NCBI RefSeq assembly: GCF_943734655.1
Contig: NC_071353.1
Location: forward strand, 82,920,604-82,984,603
Direction of reading: 5' to 3'
DNA length: 64,000 nucleotides
Origin: Sabethes cyaneus
Taxonomy: Eukaryota; Arthropoda; Insecta; Diptera; Culicidae
Under the pieces are notes generated by a model that did not search any database, was not told the DNA's origin, and saw only the letters and a program-made list of their open reading frames with translations. Made by a program: the position numbers and the translations under genes. Below, piece by piece: positions 1 to 11,728 of the stretch. Within the stretch, counting starts at the first letter, position 1. Every line of letters begins with the position of its first letter.

Positions 1-1335
1 TTAGGCAGTTTTTCTACAAAATCGATCTTATACTTTTTCCCATAAACAACAAAACTTTTTAAATATGGGCCTCAAATATGCTGTTTCTCCAAAACCAGAT
101 GTTGAGCAGGCAATAATTGATATTGAAACAGCAGCCACTAGCTGCAAATTTCCACCTGACCAAGTGAGTGAAGTACGCACTACTTTTTCGGAAATTGTTA
201 AGACGCTCCCCCATCATGAAAATAAGTCTGATATGCAGACTATCAAGGAACTTAAAGAAAAACCAGTATTTTATTTAAAGGCGGACAAAGGTAATAAAAC
301 CGTCATAATGGACAAAACTGACTATGACGATAAGATGCTCCAGAAAATTAATAACGGTCCATACATGCAACGGAGGACTAATCCCCTTGCCGAAATGGTC
401 AGACGTGTGGATAGAACTATCCAGGATTACAAGAATATTATTGGTGATACCTGAAAAATTTTTCGTATTTCTAACCCTGTTCTCCCGAGAATAAAGGGCC
501 TTCCAAAAATCCACAAACCTGGTAATGAAATGAGGGAAATTATTTCTGCAGTAGGATCCCCAACCGGAAAAGTTGCAAAGTGGCTAGTCAAAGAGTTTCA
601 AGCTATGCCAAAGAAGTTTCCCAGTCGATCGGTTAAGAGCACAGGAGATTTCATCGAAAATTTGAATGCCTCAGGTAACATTAGAGCTGAGGAAATCATG
701 ATATCATTTGACGTAACGGCTTTGTTCCCTAATGTTCCGGTGAACGAAGCACCAAAACTTTTAGAAAATTTGCTACTTTTACAGCGTAGTGGGAATGAGT
801 GGAGAACAAAAGTTAAGGGCTACTTAAGATTAACCCAACTTTTTATGGAGGAAAATTATTTTGAATTTAGAGGCAATTTTTATAAGCAGATGAAGAGCCC
901 CAATGGGGAACCCCCCATCCCCTTTCTTATGTGAGCTATTTATTGTGAGCTAACAAGAGGACTTTGATACTCTCTTACACATACTCAATAACGTCCACAG
1001 AGATATTAATTTTACATTTTGAAGGAACAGAACAATAAACTTCCATTCTTAGAGGTTGTTGTCATAAGGAACTCCACAAAATTTAATTTCGATATTTATA
1101 GGAAACCCACTAATACGAAACGGGTGATACCTATCACATCCAACCACTCATTTCAAATTAAAATGGCCGCTTTTCACCACATGATTCACCATGTGGAAAA
1201 TCTTCCTTTGAGAAAGGAAGGAAAAGACAATGAATTAAGTTACATTTTCAAGATTGCCAGGCTGAATGGTCATAAGAAAGAAACCATCCAAGTCATTTTG
1301 AATAAAAAACTACAAGGTATGCAGCCCTAAGGGTT
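1..1335 (+). pseudogene. Penelope-like element 1, reverse transcriptase part (decayed)
   Basis: Reading frames here match the N-terminal and RT portions of Penelope-like retroelement polyproteins. Visible motifs are KADKGNKTVIMDK (about 277-315), RIKGLPKIHKPG (about 489-525), the RT segment ISFDVTALFPNVPV (about 700-745) and the downstream block LPFLEVVVIRN with IYRKPTNT (about 1037-1115). A TGA at 452-454 breaks the first frame. The frame resumes in phase, so this is one nonsense change. Around 930-960 the frame jumps from the PPIPFL segment straight to the post-catalytic segment, so the YVDD box that should lie between them is missing. The window edge cuts the 5' end. Such elements encode an RT plus a GIY-YIG endonuclease; the endonuclease part is at 3601-4050. 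The copy is non-functional. Confidence 0.85.
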
Positions 1336-1889
1336 GTACGAAAGGGTGACGCAGGACTATATCTGCTCATTAGATCAAAGACTAATGTAAACCGAATTTC
1401 TGGCATATGTATGTTTATAAGAATCTATCAGTGCCATTGTTTAAGTGAATGTTTAAATGAGAAGAGCGAAATATTCAGATTCAATTCTTCATTGAATGCA
1501 ACGGTGGCTTTGGACATACGTGGACGGGGGTCATTTCTTTTCAAATCACTTCTGAAAGAATAAATGAATGAATGAATGAATGACCAGCCCACAGATTATT
1601 GAATTAAATATGATTATGCGTAGCTTGACATGTTTCAATAATCTTGCTTTAACGCGCTTGTGGCCTTTAAAAGAGCCATTGGCTACAAATAACATTAAAG
1701 CCAAAGCACGTTAATTGCAAATACGACGTGCCATTCGAATGAGCTCTTTTGACACGAATGGCAACAGGCACGTAAGTTAGCGGCGTCGATTCACTACTTT
1801 TGCTCCGAGTAGGTTTTACTAGTTTTCTTTCACAGCTTACCGCTTGCTATATAGCAGAAAATATGGCACATACGCAAAAATTTCTGTTT
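1336..1889. other. Non-coding filler splitting the Penelope-like element
   Basis: No coding potential seen. A short (AATG)n microsatellite lies at about 1562-1583. The stretch belongs to the roughly 2.2 kb of foreign DNA between the RT and endonuclease halves of the Penelope-like element. Confidence 0.4.
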
Positions 1890-2440
1890 CATTTGATGAG
1901 AGTCCTTATCTTCCTACCACAGAGGTGAGGGGTCTCAAACCTTCATAAAATAAATTCATGCTTCCAAAAACTCCCACATGCCAAATCTGGTTCCATTTGC
2001 TTAATTAGTTTTCGAGTTATGATGAAATTTGTATTTCATTTGTATAGGAGTCCCCCCCCCAAATTTGGTTCCATTTGCTTGATTAGTTAGAGATTTATGA
2101 GGAAATTTGTATTTCATTTGTATGAGTGCCCCCCCCCCCCTCTTAGAAGGATAAGGGGTCTCAGCACACCATAGACAAAATTCTTACCTCCAAAAACCCC
2201 CACATTCCAAATTTGATTCCATTTGGTTGATTAATTCTCGAGTTATTCGGAAATTCCTATATTGTTTGTATGGGAGCCCCCCTTCCTAAAGAGGGGAGGG
2301 GTCTCAATTTACCATAGAAAAAAACTTTGCCTTCTGAAACCCCTACATTCCAAATTTGGTTCCATTTGCTTGATTAGTTCTTGAGTTTTGAGGAAATTTG
2401 TGTTTCATTTGTATAGGAGCCCCCCTCTTACGCCCCCATT
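1890..2440 (-). repeat. Fragment of the Helitron-like minisatellite (about 4 units)
   Basis: This is the reverse complement of the roughly 142-bp minisatellite found at 41560-43560 and 57840-60110. Each unit contains a C-run, a CATTTGTAT stretch, TGCTTGATTAGTT and CCAAATTTGG-type blocks. Four degenerate units are visible at about 1920-2060, 2060-2150, 2160-2290 and 2290-2430. The element ends seen in the two long copies were not found here. Confidence 0.75.
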
Positions 2441-2845
2441 AAAATTGCTCGTTTACCACCTATAAAATTGCTGGTCATTTTATCTATCCAACGACATCTA
2501 AATTGTTCAGTTTCGTTCAGTAGTTTAGCAGGTATTAGCATTTGAAATCTTTCATTCAAACGTTACACTTCTATTTTCGTTTTCACAAAGTGCTACCCAG
2601 TCCCAGTATAGTAAACAAAGACGTAGTCCTACGTCAAAAAGGAAATTATTACTTCGTAATTCTTTTACGACACTAACCCCTATATCAGAAGATCTGGAAA
2701 GGGTGGCTGTCGAGTATGATGGTTTAAGGGGGGGCCCCACTCTGGAAGGTCGAAAAATAAAGGACTTTCGTGAATTTTTCTCGCATATTGTAATTATAGT
2801 TAAGTGTTGGGGTATTTTGGTTATAGCTTAAACTATATTCTAACA

Positions 2846-2967
2846 CAGCGTTTCCCAAATGGGGGTTAGCGAACCCCCGGGGGGACGCCAAAAATTTAGT
2901 TCGCTGCAGAATAGTATAGGGAATTCCGCCAGGGGGTTCGCGAACCAACATAGGTTGGGAACCGCTG
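2846..2967. mobile_element. hAT-type MITE, 122 bp, perfect 8-bp TSD
   Basis: Ends are CAGCGTTTCCCAA on the left and TTGGGAACCGCTG on the right, inverted with one mismatch. The direct repeat TTCTAACA flanks both sides (2838-2845 and 2968-2975). An 8-bp TSD and CAG-starting TIRs are hallmarks of hAT transposons. No coding capacity, so it would be mobilised in trans. Confidence 0.9.
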
Positions 2968-2975
2968 TTCTAACA

Positions 2976-3600
2976 TGTATTTTCTGTTTTTCGAATGCCA
3001 AAATAATGAATATTATGCTGGTGGCAGCTGGGCGCGTGGATCGTGGATGCTCTCTAGAAAATAGTTTCTTACTGGCGGTACGTACCGGGAAACAACGAAG
3101 TATCGAAAAACGGATTTCAAGGATGATTTTGAAGCTTTAGATCAATACCTAAATTGTTACGCAGGGGTTTTTGCAAATTCGAAAAATTACCAAAATGGCG
3201 GCAATTTTTCCAAAAGAAAAGTGTTTTTTCATCAAAAATCGCCAGTTGCGAGCTCATAAAAAATTGAAAAATTGAGATATCAAAAAACGACTACGTAACA
3301 ATTTAGATAATTCATTTTTATATGCTGAAAAAAAATTTCAGCCAAATCGGACCACCAGATTCTGAGATACACGTACCGCCAGTTGAAAAAGTATGGTTTC
3401 GAAAAAAACACGTTTAAAGTTTCGTCCAGCGATACACTTCCCTTGAGGTGACCCCACAGTTTTTGCCATAACTTTCTAACGAGATCAGATATCAAAAAAT
3501 TCTTTTGACGTGACATTTCTGAGGGTATAAACCTCTCGAAAATGCAAAAAAATAAAATTCGATTTTTCCGACTTTCCAGAGTAGGGTCCGTCTCCCCTTA
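2976..3600. other. Stretch without recognised features
   Basis: AT-rich sequence with several short homopurine and homopyrimidine runs. No frame with family-like motifs and no terminal repeats seen. It lies inside the DNA separating the two halves of the Penelope-like element. Confidence 0.35.
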
Positions 3601-4110
3601 ACAAATCAGCTTCATACTAAATTTAAAAAGTATGGAATGGATATCGTCTACACTAGTAGAAATAACCAGCTCCAAACACGATTAGGATCCACAAAAGATC
3701 CTATCGATATATTGAACAAAGCAGGAGTACAAAATTGCATGTAGTCTCTGTGATAAGATTTATATCGGACAAACAAAAAGAAATTTTGGAATCCGATTCA
3801 AGGAGCATGTTTCAGAAGTAACAAAAGCTAGGAAAGAACTACAGGAGAAAGAATTTTACCACTTCAAATTCAAAGTAGCCGAGCATATTTTCGAAGAAGA
3901 ACATCCCATTACTTCTGAAAACATTAACCTTCTCCGCCCAGTAAATAATATTTGGAAGTTGGATGTTGCCGAATCTCTTGAAATTTTTAAAGAAAATCCA
4001 TCCAACCTTCTAAATAATCAACCAGGTAGTAACGTTTCACCACTTTTTTAGCAAATAGGTAATTAAAAATCGGTTTGAATAGGGGACCAAGCTGCTATTC
4101 CACAAACAGT
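3601..4110 (+). pseudogene. Penelope-like element 1, linker and GIY-YIG endonuclease part
   Basis: Translation gives the linker motif YTSRNNQL followed by LGSTKDPIDILNKAG (about 3649-3722), then after a small frameshift CSLCDKIYIGQTKRN and FKEHV. This is the GIY-YIG nuclease region that nicks target DNA in Penelope-like elements. The GVYKI-like start of the nuclease is disrupted by a frameshift near 3727-3737. The frame then runs through a charged C-terminal region to the TAG at about 4049-4051. The order RT then GIY-YIG on the same strand ties it to the fragment at 1-1335. Confidence 0.85.
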
Positions 4111-4111
4111 C

Positions 4112-4860
4112 TGTGGCAACACTGCCCATGAGAGCGAGAGTACTACCTGAAAATCCAAGAACAACCATGTTCATTCTGTGCTGCGGATTTGCATAAAGAA
4201 CTGCAACGGTTAATAACAGGAAATCGAAAGAACGACACACGAAAATTGAAATGGAATGCTTTGGCAGAAGCAGCTTTTGATAACAGCAAGCAGAGCCTAG
4301 CAAATGCCGCTTTACTGCACTATCCAGATTCTTCTAAACCGATGTCCAATTTTGTGGAAGTTATGGCCGTTTGAATTACATCAAAATTTTGCCTGTCCCG
4401 ATCATTTTGTCTAACCCCTGTACGTCTTCGTTCGAGTAGACACCGTCAAGCGTCCGTTGCAGCGGACCATTTGAGGTACTACAGCGGAACAGTAAGCACA
4501 TGGAACTGAACGTCAACGGTAAGAAGCAGACCATCTCAGTCGATCGTTTAAAAGCAGCGTACACGTTCAACAGAGATCTAGTAGATCAGCCCAACGATAG
4601 CTACACTCGAGTTACACCCTCCGGTCATCGCGTGAGATTCCTGGTGTAGCTGGAGGGGGATACTGTGGCAACACTGCCCATGAGAGCGAGAGCACTACCT
4701 GAAAATCCAAGAACAACCATGTTCATTCTGTGCTCGATCATTGTAGAGAAAAGGCTGACGCAATAAACTGTGAGGTTAAGTAATCGTATTCAACGCGTTT
4801 ATTTCGGTCATTCATATTCTTTCCGGTCGTATCACGTTCGCCCGCCGGAACATTCCTACA
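4112..4860 (+). mobile_element. Ty3/gypsy LTR retrotransposon remnant, internally deleted
   Basis: A left LTR fragment starts TGTGGCAACACTGCCC at 4112 and breaks off near 4181. The same sequence restarts a complete right LTR at 4664. Between them is an RNase H-type fragment (KLKWNALAEAAFDNSKQSL then LLHYPD, about 4240-4330). It is joined by a deletion to the integrase C-terminus (VFVRVDTVKRPLQ, then LNVNGKKQTISVDRLKAAY, about 4425-4570). A polypurine tract GGAGGGGGA precedes the right LTR. Penelope-type 3' tail sequence continues after 4860, so this element probably inserted into the Penelope-like element. No clean TSD is visible. Confidence 0.75.
4664..4860 (+). repeat. Right LTR of the gypsy remnant (197 bp)
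   Basis: Starts TGTGG directly after the polypurine tract and ends CCTACA. It contains an AATAAA-like signal (about 4762-4768). The first 70 bp are nearly identical to 4112-4181. Confidence 0.75.
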
Positions 4861-4960
4861 TCCCACAAATCTAAGTTAGTTAGATACTGATGAAGGTCTC
4901 ACGTCGAGACCGAAATACGTATTTATCAATAAAACACAGTAGTAGAATTAAAGGATATAA
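4861..4960 (+). mobile_element. 3' tail of Penelope-like element 1
   Basis: Contains the motif GATGAAGGTCTCACGTCGAG followed by ACCGAAATACGTATT and AATAAAA, typical of Penelope-like 3' ends. It continues the element after the gypsy insertion. Confidence 0.6.
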
Positions 4961-5059
4961 ATAACTTTTTGTTTTTCTTCTTTTTTATCAAAAATCATCA
5001 GTTCTTTCCAATGCATAGCGAAGTTCAGACGTAAAATAAAGTGATTTTTTTAATACAGT

Positions 5060-6300
5060 CCATGAGTGCTTTTTTCCCACTGACAATCCGAAGGACACTC
5101 GCGCTCTGCGCTTTTGCGATTTGGATGTTGATATTGTGAACCAGGTGAAGTACGTGGGATTGATTCTCAACTCCAAACCTGACTGGTCCACAAATATTGA
5201 TTTCCGCATTAAAAAAGCGTGCATGGCCTTTGGGCAATGTAGACAAGCAATTGGCAACTCTTGGGGGCTTCAACCCAAATACATACGCTGGTTGTCACGG
5301 TCGTTGTCAGACCAATACTGCCGTATGGTTGTCTTGTATGGTGACAGAGAGGGTTAGTTTTGACTGTCCAGACAAAGCTAACCATCTTCAAAGGATGTGT
5401 TTAATGGCCATGTCTGGTCCATTTACTACAACTCCTACTGCCGCTCTAGAAGCTATTTTCTATATTAACCTCTGCGCTTCAACCTGAAGGTAGAGCCACT
5501 GTTATGTGCTTATCGACTACACGCGATTGGCTTTTGGCAGTCTGTGGACGGTTCCACTGGTCATACTCGATTGTGGTCGCAAATTGTTGCTTAGGACCAG
5601 TTTGCCCTTGCTCCTAGCGAGGTAACGCTCATGCGTACTTTTCCATATAGGAACTTCTCACGTAATTTTCCTCCTAGGGAGGTTAGTTGGATAGTTACTG
5701 CATCGTTTTTCAAGCTAAAATCTTTGCAATTATGTGCGGAGCTCAGTTTCCACTTCAGAAAGAACTGATAGGAAAAATTATCTACTGCTCTGATAGTCAA
5801 GTCGCTATGAAAGCACTTTATGCGGCTAATTCAAAATCTAAAACAGTCACCGCCTGCCACACTCAATTAGAAGAACTAACATTCTGCATGCCGTTCATCT
5901 GGTTTGGGTACCTGGCCATTCTGGTATAACCGGAAATGAATGGGCTGATGAACTAGCAATATATAGAGCAAAAAAGTCGGTTTTCGGACCGGAACCTGCT
6001 TTATCAATTGTGGCATGTTAGATAAAACAAAAGCTTCGATCTTTGTTTTCATCTGAACATGAACGTTATTGCAAAAATGTTGAAACTTGTTAAACGAAAA
6101 GTTTTATTGCTAAACCTTGTGAGGAGGTTGCGAAAGTTTTTTTTGCAACACTCTTACCTTAGAGTCTTGCCAGATCACTGCAGACTAAATTATCATATGG
6201 CTACGATTCTGCGAGCTGAATCGTTTCAGTATGATTTATGTGAATCCGACTATGATACTTTGGATCCTATATCTTAAATGAATCGGATTTTAGGAAACTA
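5060..6300 (+). pseudogene. I/LOA-type non-LTR retrotransposon remnant with RNase H
   Basis: Frames on this strand resemble the RT C-terminal region and RNase H of I/LOA-like non-LTR elements. Visible are VNQVKYVGLILNSK then RIKKACMAFGQCRQAIGN (about 5136-5260), HLQRMCLMAMSG then TTPTAALEAI (about 5380-5455), the RNase H segment CSDSQVAMKALY (about 5788-5825), and VWVPGHSGITGNEWADELA (about 5903-5962) carrying the last RNase H aspartate. Frames shift at least three times and contain stops. The upstream RT core and ORF1 are absent. It is a dead 5'-truncated copy. Confidence 0.8.
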
Positions 6301-6431
6301 AAATTACGAGACATTTTGATGTTTCCTACCGAAAGTTGTATAGAGCTATAATAGGCTCTTATTTATCATAACCCCCCAGGGGGTATACTATTGATAAGTT
6401 AACTATCAAGGATTGCAGTGAAGTAATGTAA

Positions 6432-7242
6432 GGCGACATCCATTTAGTACGTCACGCAAATTTTGACCAAAATCAACCACCCCCCTTCCCACTTTGTCAC
6501 ATTTTGTCACACATTCATGCCCCCTGAGAAAGTAAGTCACGTCACGGCAAACACCCCCCCCCGCCCCTCCCCATCCAAACAAAATAATGAAATATGCATT
6601 TCAACTTTTTTTATTTCAAGCTATAATAACATAATTATAATAATAACTATAATAGCTATAATAACAAAACAGAACCAGCAAACAAAAAAAAGGAAAATTT
6701 TGAAAGAATCAGAACTTCCTGCTGACGTCTTGGACGAACTTTTCTGACGGATTTTGTCCTTTTGTGTATTTTTTGCAATCGTACACCATTACCTTAGATG
6801 CGAAATTTAATCCGCAAGTGGCACATCCTACAGGGAGCTTTTGAGTGAGGGACAGTATACGTTAGACAGAAGAACCTTAACACCAACCGTGGAACTTCGG
6901 TATGAGTTTATGTTCATCGATTGAGTTCAGCACGAATATCAAGGGGAAACATTGCCATTAGTATTTAGTAGCACCCCGTAGCCCCTCAGGAGTTTGTGCG
7001 ACTGCTATTTGTGGTTGCAAGAACCTTTATGCAGGACGGTACTCAAGGAGCTCAGTGGTGTACAGTATATTCTGTAAAGCCTTATAATTTCCCGAATAAA
7101 TTTTCCATTTGAAATTTTTTCATGTGACGTCACATAACCTTATACCCCCCTCCCCCCTACGTCACAAATCGTCACGATTAGGTTTACTAATCCCCCCCCC
7201 CCCCTCCCTCCTATGAGCGTGACGTACTTTATGGAGGGCTCC
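6432..7242. mobile_element. MITE-like element, 811 bp, with C-rich subterminal runs
   Basis: The ends are inverted repeats. The left copy carries CCATTTAGTACGTCACGC (6440-6457) and the right copy inverted is CCATAAAGTACGTCACGC (7217-7234), with partial matching extending to the termini. Flanks carry TAATGTAA (6424-6431) and TAATGTCT (7243-7250), an 8-bp TSD matching at 6 positions. The interior is AT-rich. C-runs sit just inside both ends. No coding sequence seen. Confidence 0.7.
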
Positions 7243-7259
7243 TAATGTCTAAAGACTGT

Positions 7260-7891
7260 TGTTCAAGCCGAAAATAAAATTGGCTTGCGGGAAGGAAACG
7301 GCTGGTAGCATACGACCGTGACGGCGTCTTTGCTCGGTTGAGCCCTCAGGAAAACCACCCCAATCGCAGCGTCACAAAAGAAGCGAACTGTATCTAACAC
7401 GGTGGCGGTGGATGTTGCACAGAATACACAAAGTCTTAACACTTAACTTTACATAGAAATTTAATGAAACGTATTGTATGGAATCAAAAATGGTCTGAAT
7501 TAAGACTGAATGGTAACGAAGACGCGCATGTCCTTTTTGTGTGGTATTCAGCCACCTAATAAATAAGTGTATTGCACGTATCGTGAAAGCCATCCCCCAG
7601 CGCCATCCCGAACCCCGAAGGCTTGCTGTTCGTTCTTCGGTTCGTATGCGCAGTGAGTTCGGGCATCGTTCGGGGATGTTGCCATCGTACGATAATCTTA
7701 TCCCTCAGTGCGTAGTTAACCTCTTTGAATATAAGTTGTGTGTGTGCTAGATGCCGCATGTTGGGTGATTCCTAGTGGATAGCAGTGTTACACACTTTTT
7801 ATCGGCGCAGTCCAGGTAGAAATTTTCCTTTGCTATCGTCCTTGCTTCGGAAACATCCAATCGGCATTGGCTCCCCATTGGTCGACTGAAG
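7260..7891 (-). repeat. BEL 3' LTR, distal piece
   Basis: Matches the 5' LTR from TGTTCAAGCCGAAAATAAAA (7260) to GGTCGACTGAAG (7891). It includes a stretch (about 7345-7430) that aligns poorly with the 5' LTR. It is interrupted at 7539-7794. The rest of the LTR resumes at 14736. Confidence 0.8.
7539..7794. mobile_element. 256-bp insertion in the BEL 3' LTR
   Basis: Comparison with the 5' LTR shows that CATGTCCTTTTT should run directly into ATCGGCGCAG. Here 256 bp intervene, flanked by CTTTTT on both sides (7533-7538 and 7795-7800). The inserted DNA has only very short matching ends (GTGT and ACAC), so its class is unclear. Confidence 0.6.
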
Positions 7892-8071
7892 TTTGTTTGT
7901 AAACAAAGAGTGAATTCGCAACCGGTATCAACGCTAGCTTTTTTTTGTAATTTTCGCAATAATCGAGTTACGTATGTAAATTCTGTTATGTGCTAAATGT
8001 TTCTAAGCCGATTTGATACCAGAGGAATATCGAGTTTTTGTTAGCGACCATCCGAAAAGTTAAAATTAACC

Positions 8072-8954
8072 ATGGAGCATCTTTGCAATGCCTGCGCTAA
8101 TACCATCTCTGCGGATGACAATATGGTTACTTGTCAAGGTTTTTGCCAGTCAACTTTTCATATCTCAAAAGTCAACTTTTCATATCTCTTGTTCCAATCT
8201 AACCTCCGCATTGTGGTCAGAAATTAAACCCAGGTCTGCTATTTTCTGGATGTGTCCGGCCTGTAAAAAACTTATGGGCCATGTACGTTTCCGAGATGCT
8301 GTCAACAACGCGAACGACGCACTTGAAAACGTCCTGGGGGAGCAAACTAAAATGCTCAACGAATTAAAAAGTGAAATCAAAAACAATGCAAATATGATTA
8401 ACCGTATAGCACGAAAAATTCCGTTGACTTCAGTTTCCTCTCAACCACCTCCAACAGTTCCCGTTACCGACAGAAGACCTTCCAAACGCCCTCGCATTTT
8501 AATTGATACTTACCATGACGAAATAAACTCACCACAAGTGCTGTGTGGAGACAAAGAACCCGAAACGGGAATGTCTATCCACATTATTCCACCAGTCGCA
8601 CCGCGTGTGCAAAAATTCTGGTTGTTTCTATCTAGATTTTCGCCACGCGCCACTGTGGATGAAATTTCTAGATTAGTGCAACAGAATCTGGAGACTGATG
8701 GCCATATCGAAGTAGTCAAATTGGTACGTAGGGATGCCGACTTGAACCGTATGACTTTCGTGTCGTTCTAAGTCGGTATTGATTTGCAATATAAAGAAAA
8801 AGCGATGCAGCCCTCGAGCTGGCAAAAAGGGATTTATTTCCGAACATTTGTGAATGACAATGGTATACAACCTTTTCGTGTTAATGCTAAAGACAGCGAT
8901 TCCAACACGGCCAATTTCCTCACTCCGCTTGCCAGCCTTCAACCAAGACAGTAA
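8072..8954 (+). pseudogene. ORF1 of the CR1/Jockey-type element (PHD-like finger)
   Basis: The frame opens at ATG 8072 with MEHLCNACANTI then CQGFCQSTFHI. After a frame change it continues HISCSNLTSALW then FWMCPACKKLMG. Together these form a C4HC3/PHD-like zinc finger as in ORF1 proteins of CR1-group elements. The frame change comes from a 22-bp direct duplication (GTCAACTTTTCATATCTC plus AAAA, about 8149-8192). Removing one unit restores a continuous finger. A helical region follows (about 8290-8420), then a C-terminal basic domain. A TAA at 8769-8771 interrupts the frame, which continues in phase through FRTFVNDNGIQPFRVN to a stop at about 8952. ORF1 proteins bind element RNA. Confidence 0.7.
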
Positions 8955-9609
8955 TGTTGACCATGTGAATGCCCCTGATGGAATTAGAACTAATTGTAAT
9001 GAAATAGCAATAGTTGAAATTGTAAATAATGTACCTGAAACGAATCTCCATCGAAATGAAACTTCTGCAACTGTATGCTCATCGACACAAAACGCTACGA
9101 AAAGGAAAAGTATGATAGATATTTATTATCAAAACATGAACAGTGTTAAAGGTAGCGAAAGGCAAAAAATAGTCTTTTTGTCATCGTTAGAATTAGACAT
9201 AGATATGTACGTATTTTCTGAAACTCACCTGGACGACAACGTGATAGACTCATCACTTTTCCCTCCTTGCTTTAATATTTACCGCTGCGACAGAAACATC
9301 ACTAATAGCGACAAACTATCCGGTGGTGGTGTATTAATCGCCGTTCACAATCGCTTTCGCAGTTCCGAGCACTCAAAGGCTGAAAGTAATGATGCAATTT
9401 GTATCAAACTATCAACAGCCAACAACGGAGCACTGTTTGTGTGCTGCGGCTATATAGCACCTACCTCTAGTGTTGAACGATACCGCTCGTTTTGTTCGTA
9501 CGTTGAATCCATTGTCGAGTCAGCTGGTCCTGCTGACGAAATTATTGTTGCTGGTGATTTGAACCTACCGAATTTGAAATGGAATCAGACTCACTTCGAT
9601 TCAAATAAT

Positions 9610-10577
9610 AGGGGTAATAGGGGCATAATGAGCATACGGGGCAAAATGGGCCATCGTTCGTTTGGGCATATTGGGCAATCAATTTCGCTAATTTGAATAA
9701 TGAACTTGTTGATAATGTTCTTAATAAGCATCTCAACAAAAATCACGTCCAAATTCATTGACATGTCTGAGATATTGAGAAAAAGCTCGAGCCGATTCAG
9801 GATTGTAAAAATACTATAAGAATTGCAACCCACAAAATAAGCTCTATAGCCATTTGTTGCGTGCTATGGACTTCTCCACTCCATGTAAGGTTACTATTAC
9901 CATATATGAACAATTACTTTGTATAATTGAGATATTTTTTTTGTTTTATCGCATTATTATAATTATTTTTGATTAGCATAGCTGTAAGGGGCATAATGAG
10001 CATGCCTGGCAATGTATTTGTACATAACCAATAAAGGCTGGAAAGTAATATAAACATAAAAATGACACAGTCAAGTATAATGTTGCATAATTGTAAGCAA
10101 CAATCAACCCGAAAATAGTGCTTACAGAGCAAAAGTTGTGTCTTTCATCTATGCCACTTCAACTGCCATGTTGCCTATGTTGTTCAACTGAAAAAAAATC
10201 GTTAAATAGAAACAATCATTAAACAACCGCTGAATGAAATCAAAATAGTCACCATTTCTCTTTTCTTCTATATGATATAATCTTTTATGTTATTTTCCAG
10301 TAAAAACTGGCTAAAATGATAAGTTTAACTAACGTGCCCATATTGCCCCGTATGGTGGCCCATTATGCCCCGTATGGGTTTTGAACGAAGCAAAAAGTAT
10401 CATTTTTTAAACATTTAAATTTGATGGCTGTTCATAGTCAAGCAATATTCTAACATTGTTAATTTATCAAAGACATGTCAAATCGTAAGTTTATGGCAAT
10501 TATTAGAATTTTGATTACGCGCTACATGTTTTATGAAGCGTTTTGCTTAGGTGGCCCATATTGCCCCTACCACCCCT
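9610..10577. mobile_element. MITE-like element in ORF2, about 968 bp
   Basis: Terminal inverted repeats AGGGGTAATAGGGGCA (9610-9625) and the inverse of AGGGGTGGTAGGGGCA (10562-10577). Motifs of the GGGGCATAATGAGCAT type recur inside, directly at 9621 and 9989 and in inverted form near 10330-10375. The host endonuclease frame stops at DSNN before the element and resumes at YYLPDQ after it. Confidence 0.65.
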
Positions 10578-11401
10578 ATATACTACTTACCCGACCAAGT
10601 CAGTTCACAGCGCGAGATTGCTGTTGTTGATAGTTTTCTATCGGCCGGTCTGGTTCAAGTTTGGAATATTCCAAACAATAACAACTGTTTTCTGGATTTG
10701 GTGTTCACTACGACAACGGTCATCTGTCAGGTGGAATTAACGGATCCATTGATAAAAAACGAAGTTCATCATAATGCGATGTTATTAACCGTCAGTGCAA
10801 TTGAACCGACAGAGTGCGAACTGGGGGTGCTCAAAAATCACTTAAATTTATATGCAATGGATTTTGAAAGTACTCGGGTGGACCTTGCGAATATCAGATG
10901 GAATGATTTGTTCGTACCAGAAAACGTTTTCCAAAATGGTGAAGAATATAAACAACGTGCGGGTGACATGCAGGACTTCGATCAATAGACATTTTGAACG
11001 TTGATTCGGGAAATGCTGTGTTAATCGAGAATTCGATTGATTACAATGCACTATTGTTTTACTATATAATTTACGACATTTCCTCTCGTTTTTCTCCGAT
11101 GATCACGGAACGGTGAAGATTTTTGCACAACTATCCTGAATGGTTTACATCGGCGCTTGTTAATTTAATGAAAGAAAAAAGACTAGCCTTGAAGCGGATG
11201 CGTCGCTCACCATCACACGAAAATGTGTCCAATTATAAACAAATATTAAGAATGTTTAAGGCAGCACATAGAGAAGCATATCAAGTGTACATCGAAGATG
11301 TTCAAACCCGTTTGAAAAGCAACCCAAAATCTGGAAATTTGTGAATGGCAGGAGAAAAAGTGTTGGCATCCCGGATCGTGTTAACTATAAGGGTGTTACA
11401 G

Positions 11402-11728
11402 CACAGAGAACAGACATCCAAGCGAAAGGTCCCCACTTGGATAAAACTTATGTCAAATTAGTTGGGAAACTATAGTGATGATGTCGCTGAAGGCGCAGAA
11501 AATTCTACACTAAACTCACAACAGCTAGCTTCTGGCGCTAGCATAACGCTTATTGTCCATATATACTAGCGCCAGAGGAGCCAAAGGTTGTCAGTGTGCA
11601 AATCAAAAGAATCATTTAGTTGGGAAACTATAGTGGTGGTGACGCTAGCATATTAGGCGATTTTAATTTAATATTTTATCCAAGAATTACCGAAAAATTT
11701 GTTCCTGAATGAATGTCTGTTCTCTGTG
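11402..11728. mobile_element. MITE, 327 bp, TSD GTTACAG
   Basis: Ends CACAGAGAACAGACATCCA and, inverted, CACAGAGAACAGACATTCA. The flanking direct repeat is GTTACAG (11395-11401 and 11729-11735). Removing element plus one repeat restores host ORF2 as NYKGVTATHVQ. Inside are a hairpin (TCTGGCGCTAG with CTAGCGCCAGA, about 11532-11575) and two direct copies of AGTTGGGAAACTATAGTG (about 11459 and 11618). Confidence 0.85.

Noticed and set aside
4100..4870. TSD for the gypsy remnant (CCACAAA near both edges)
   Set aside because: The matching bases are not adjacent to the LTR ends, so the match may be chance.
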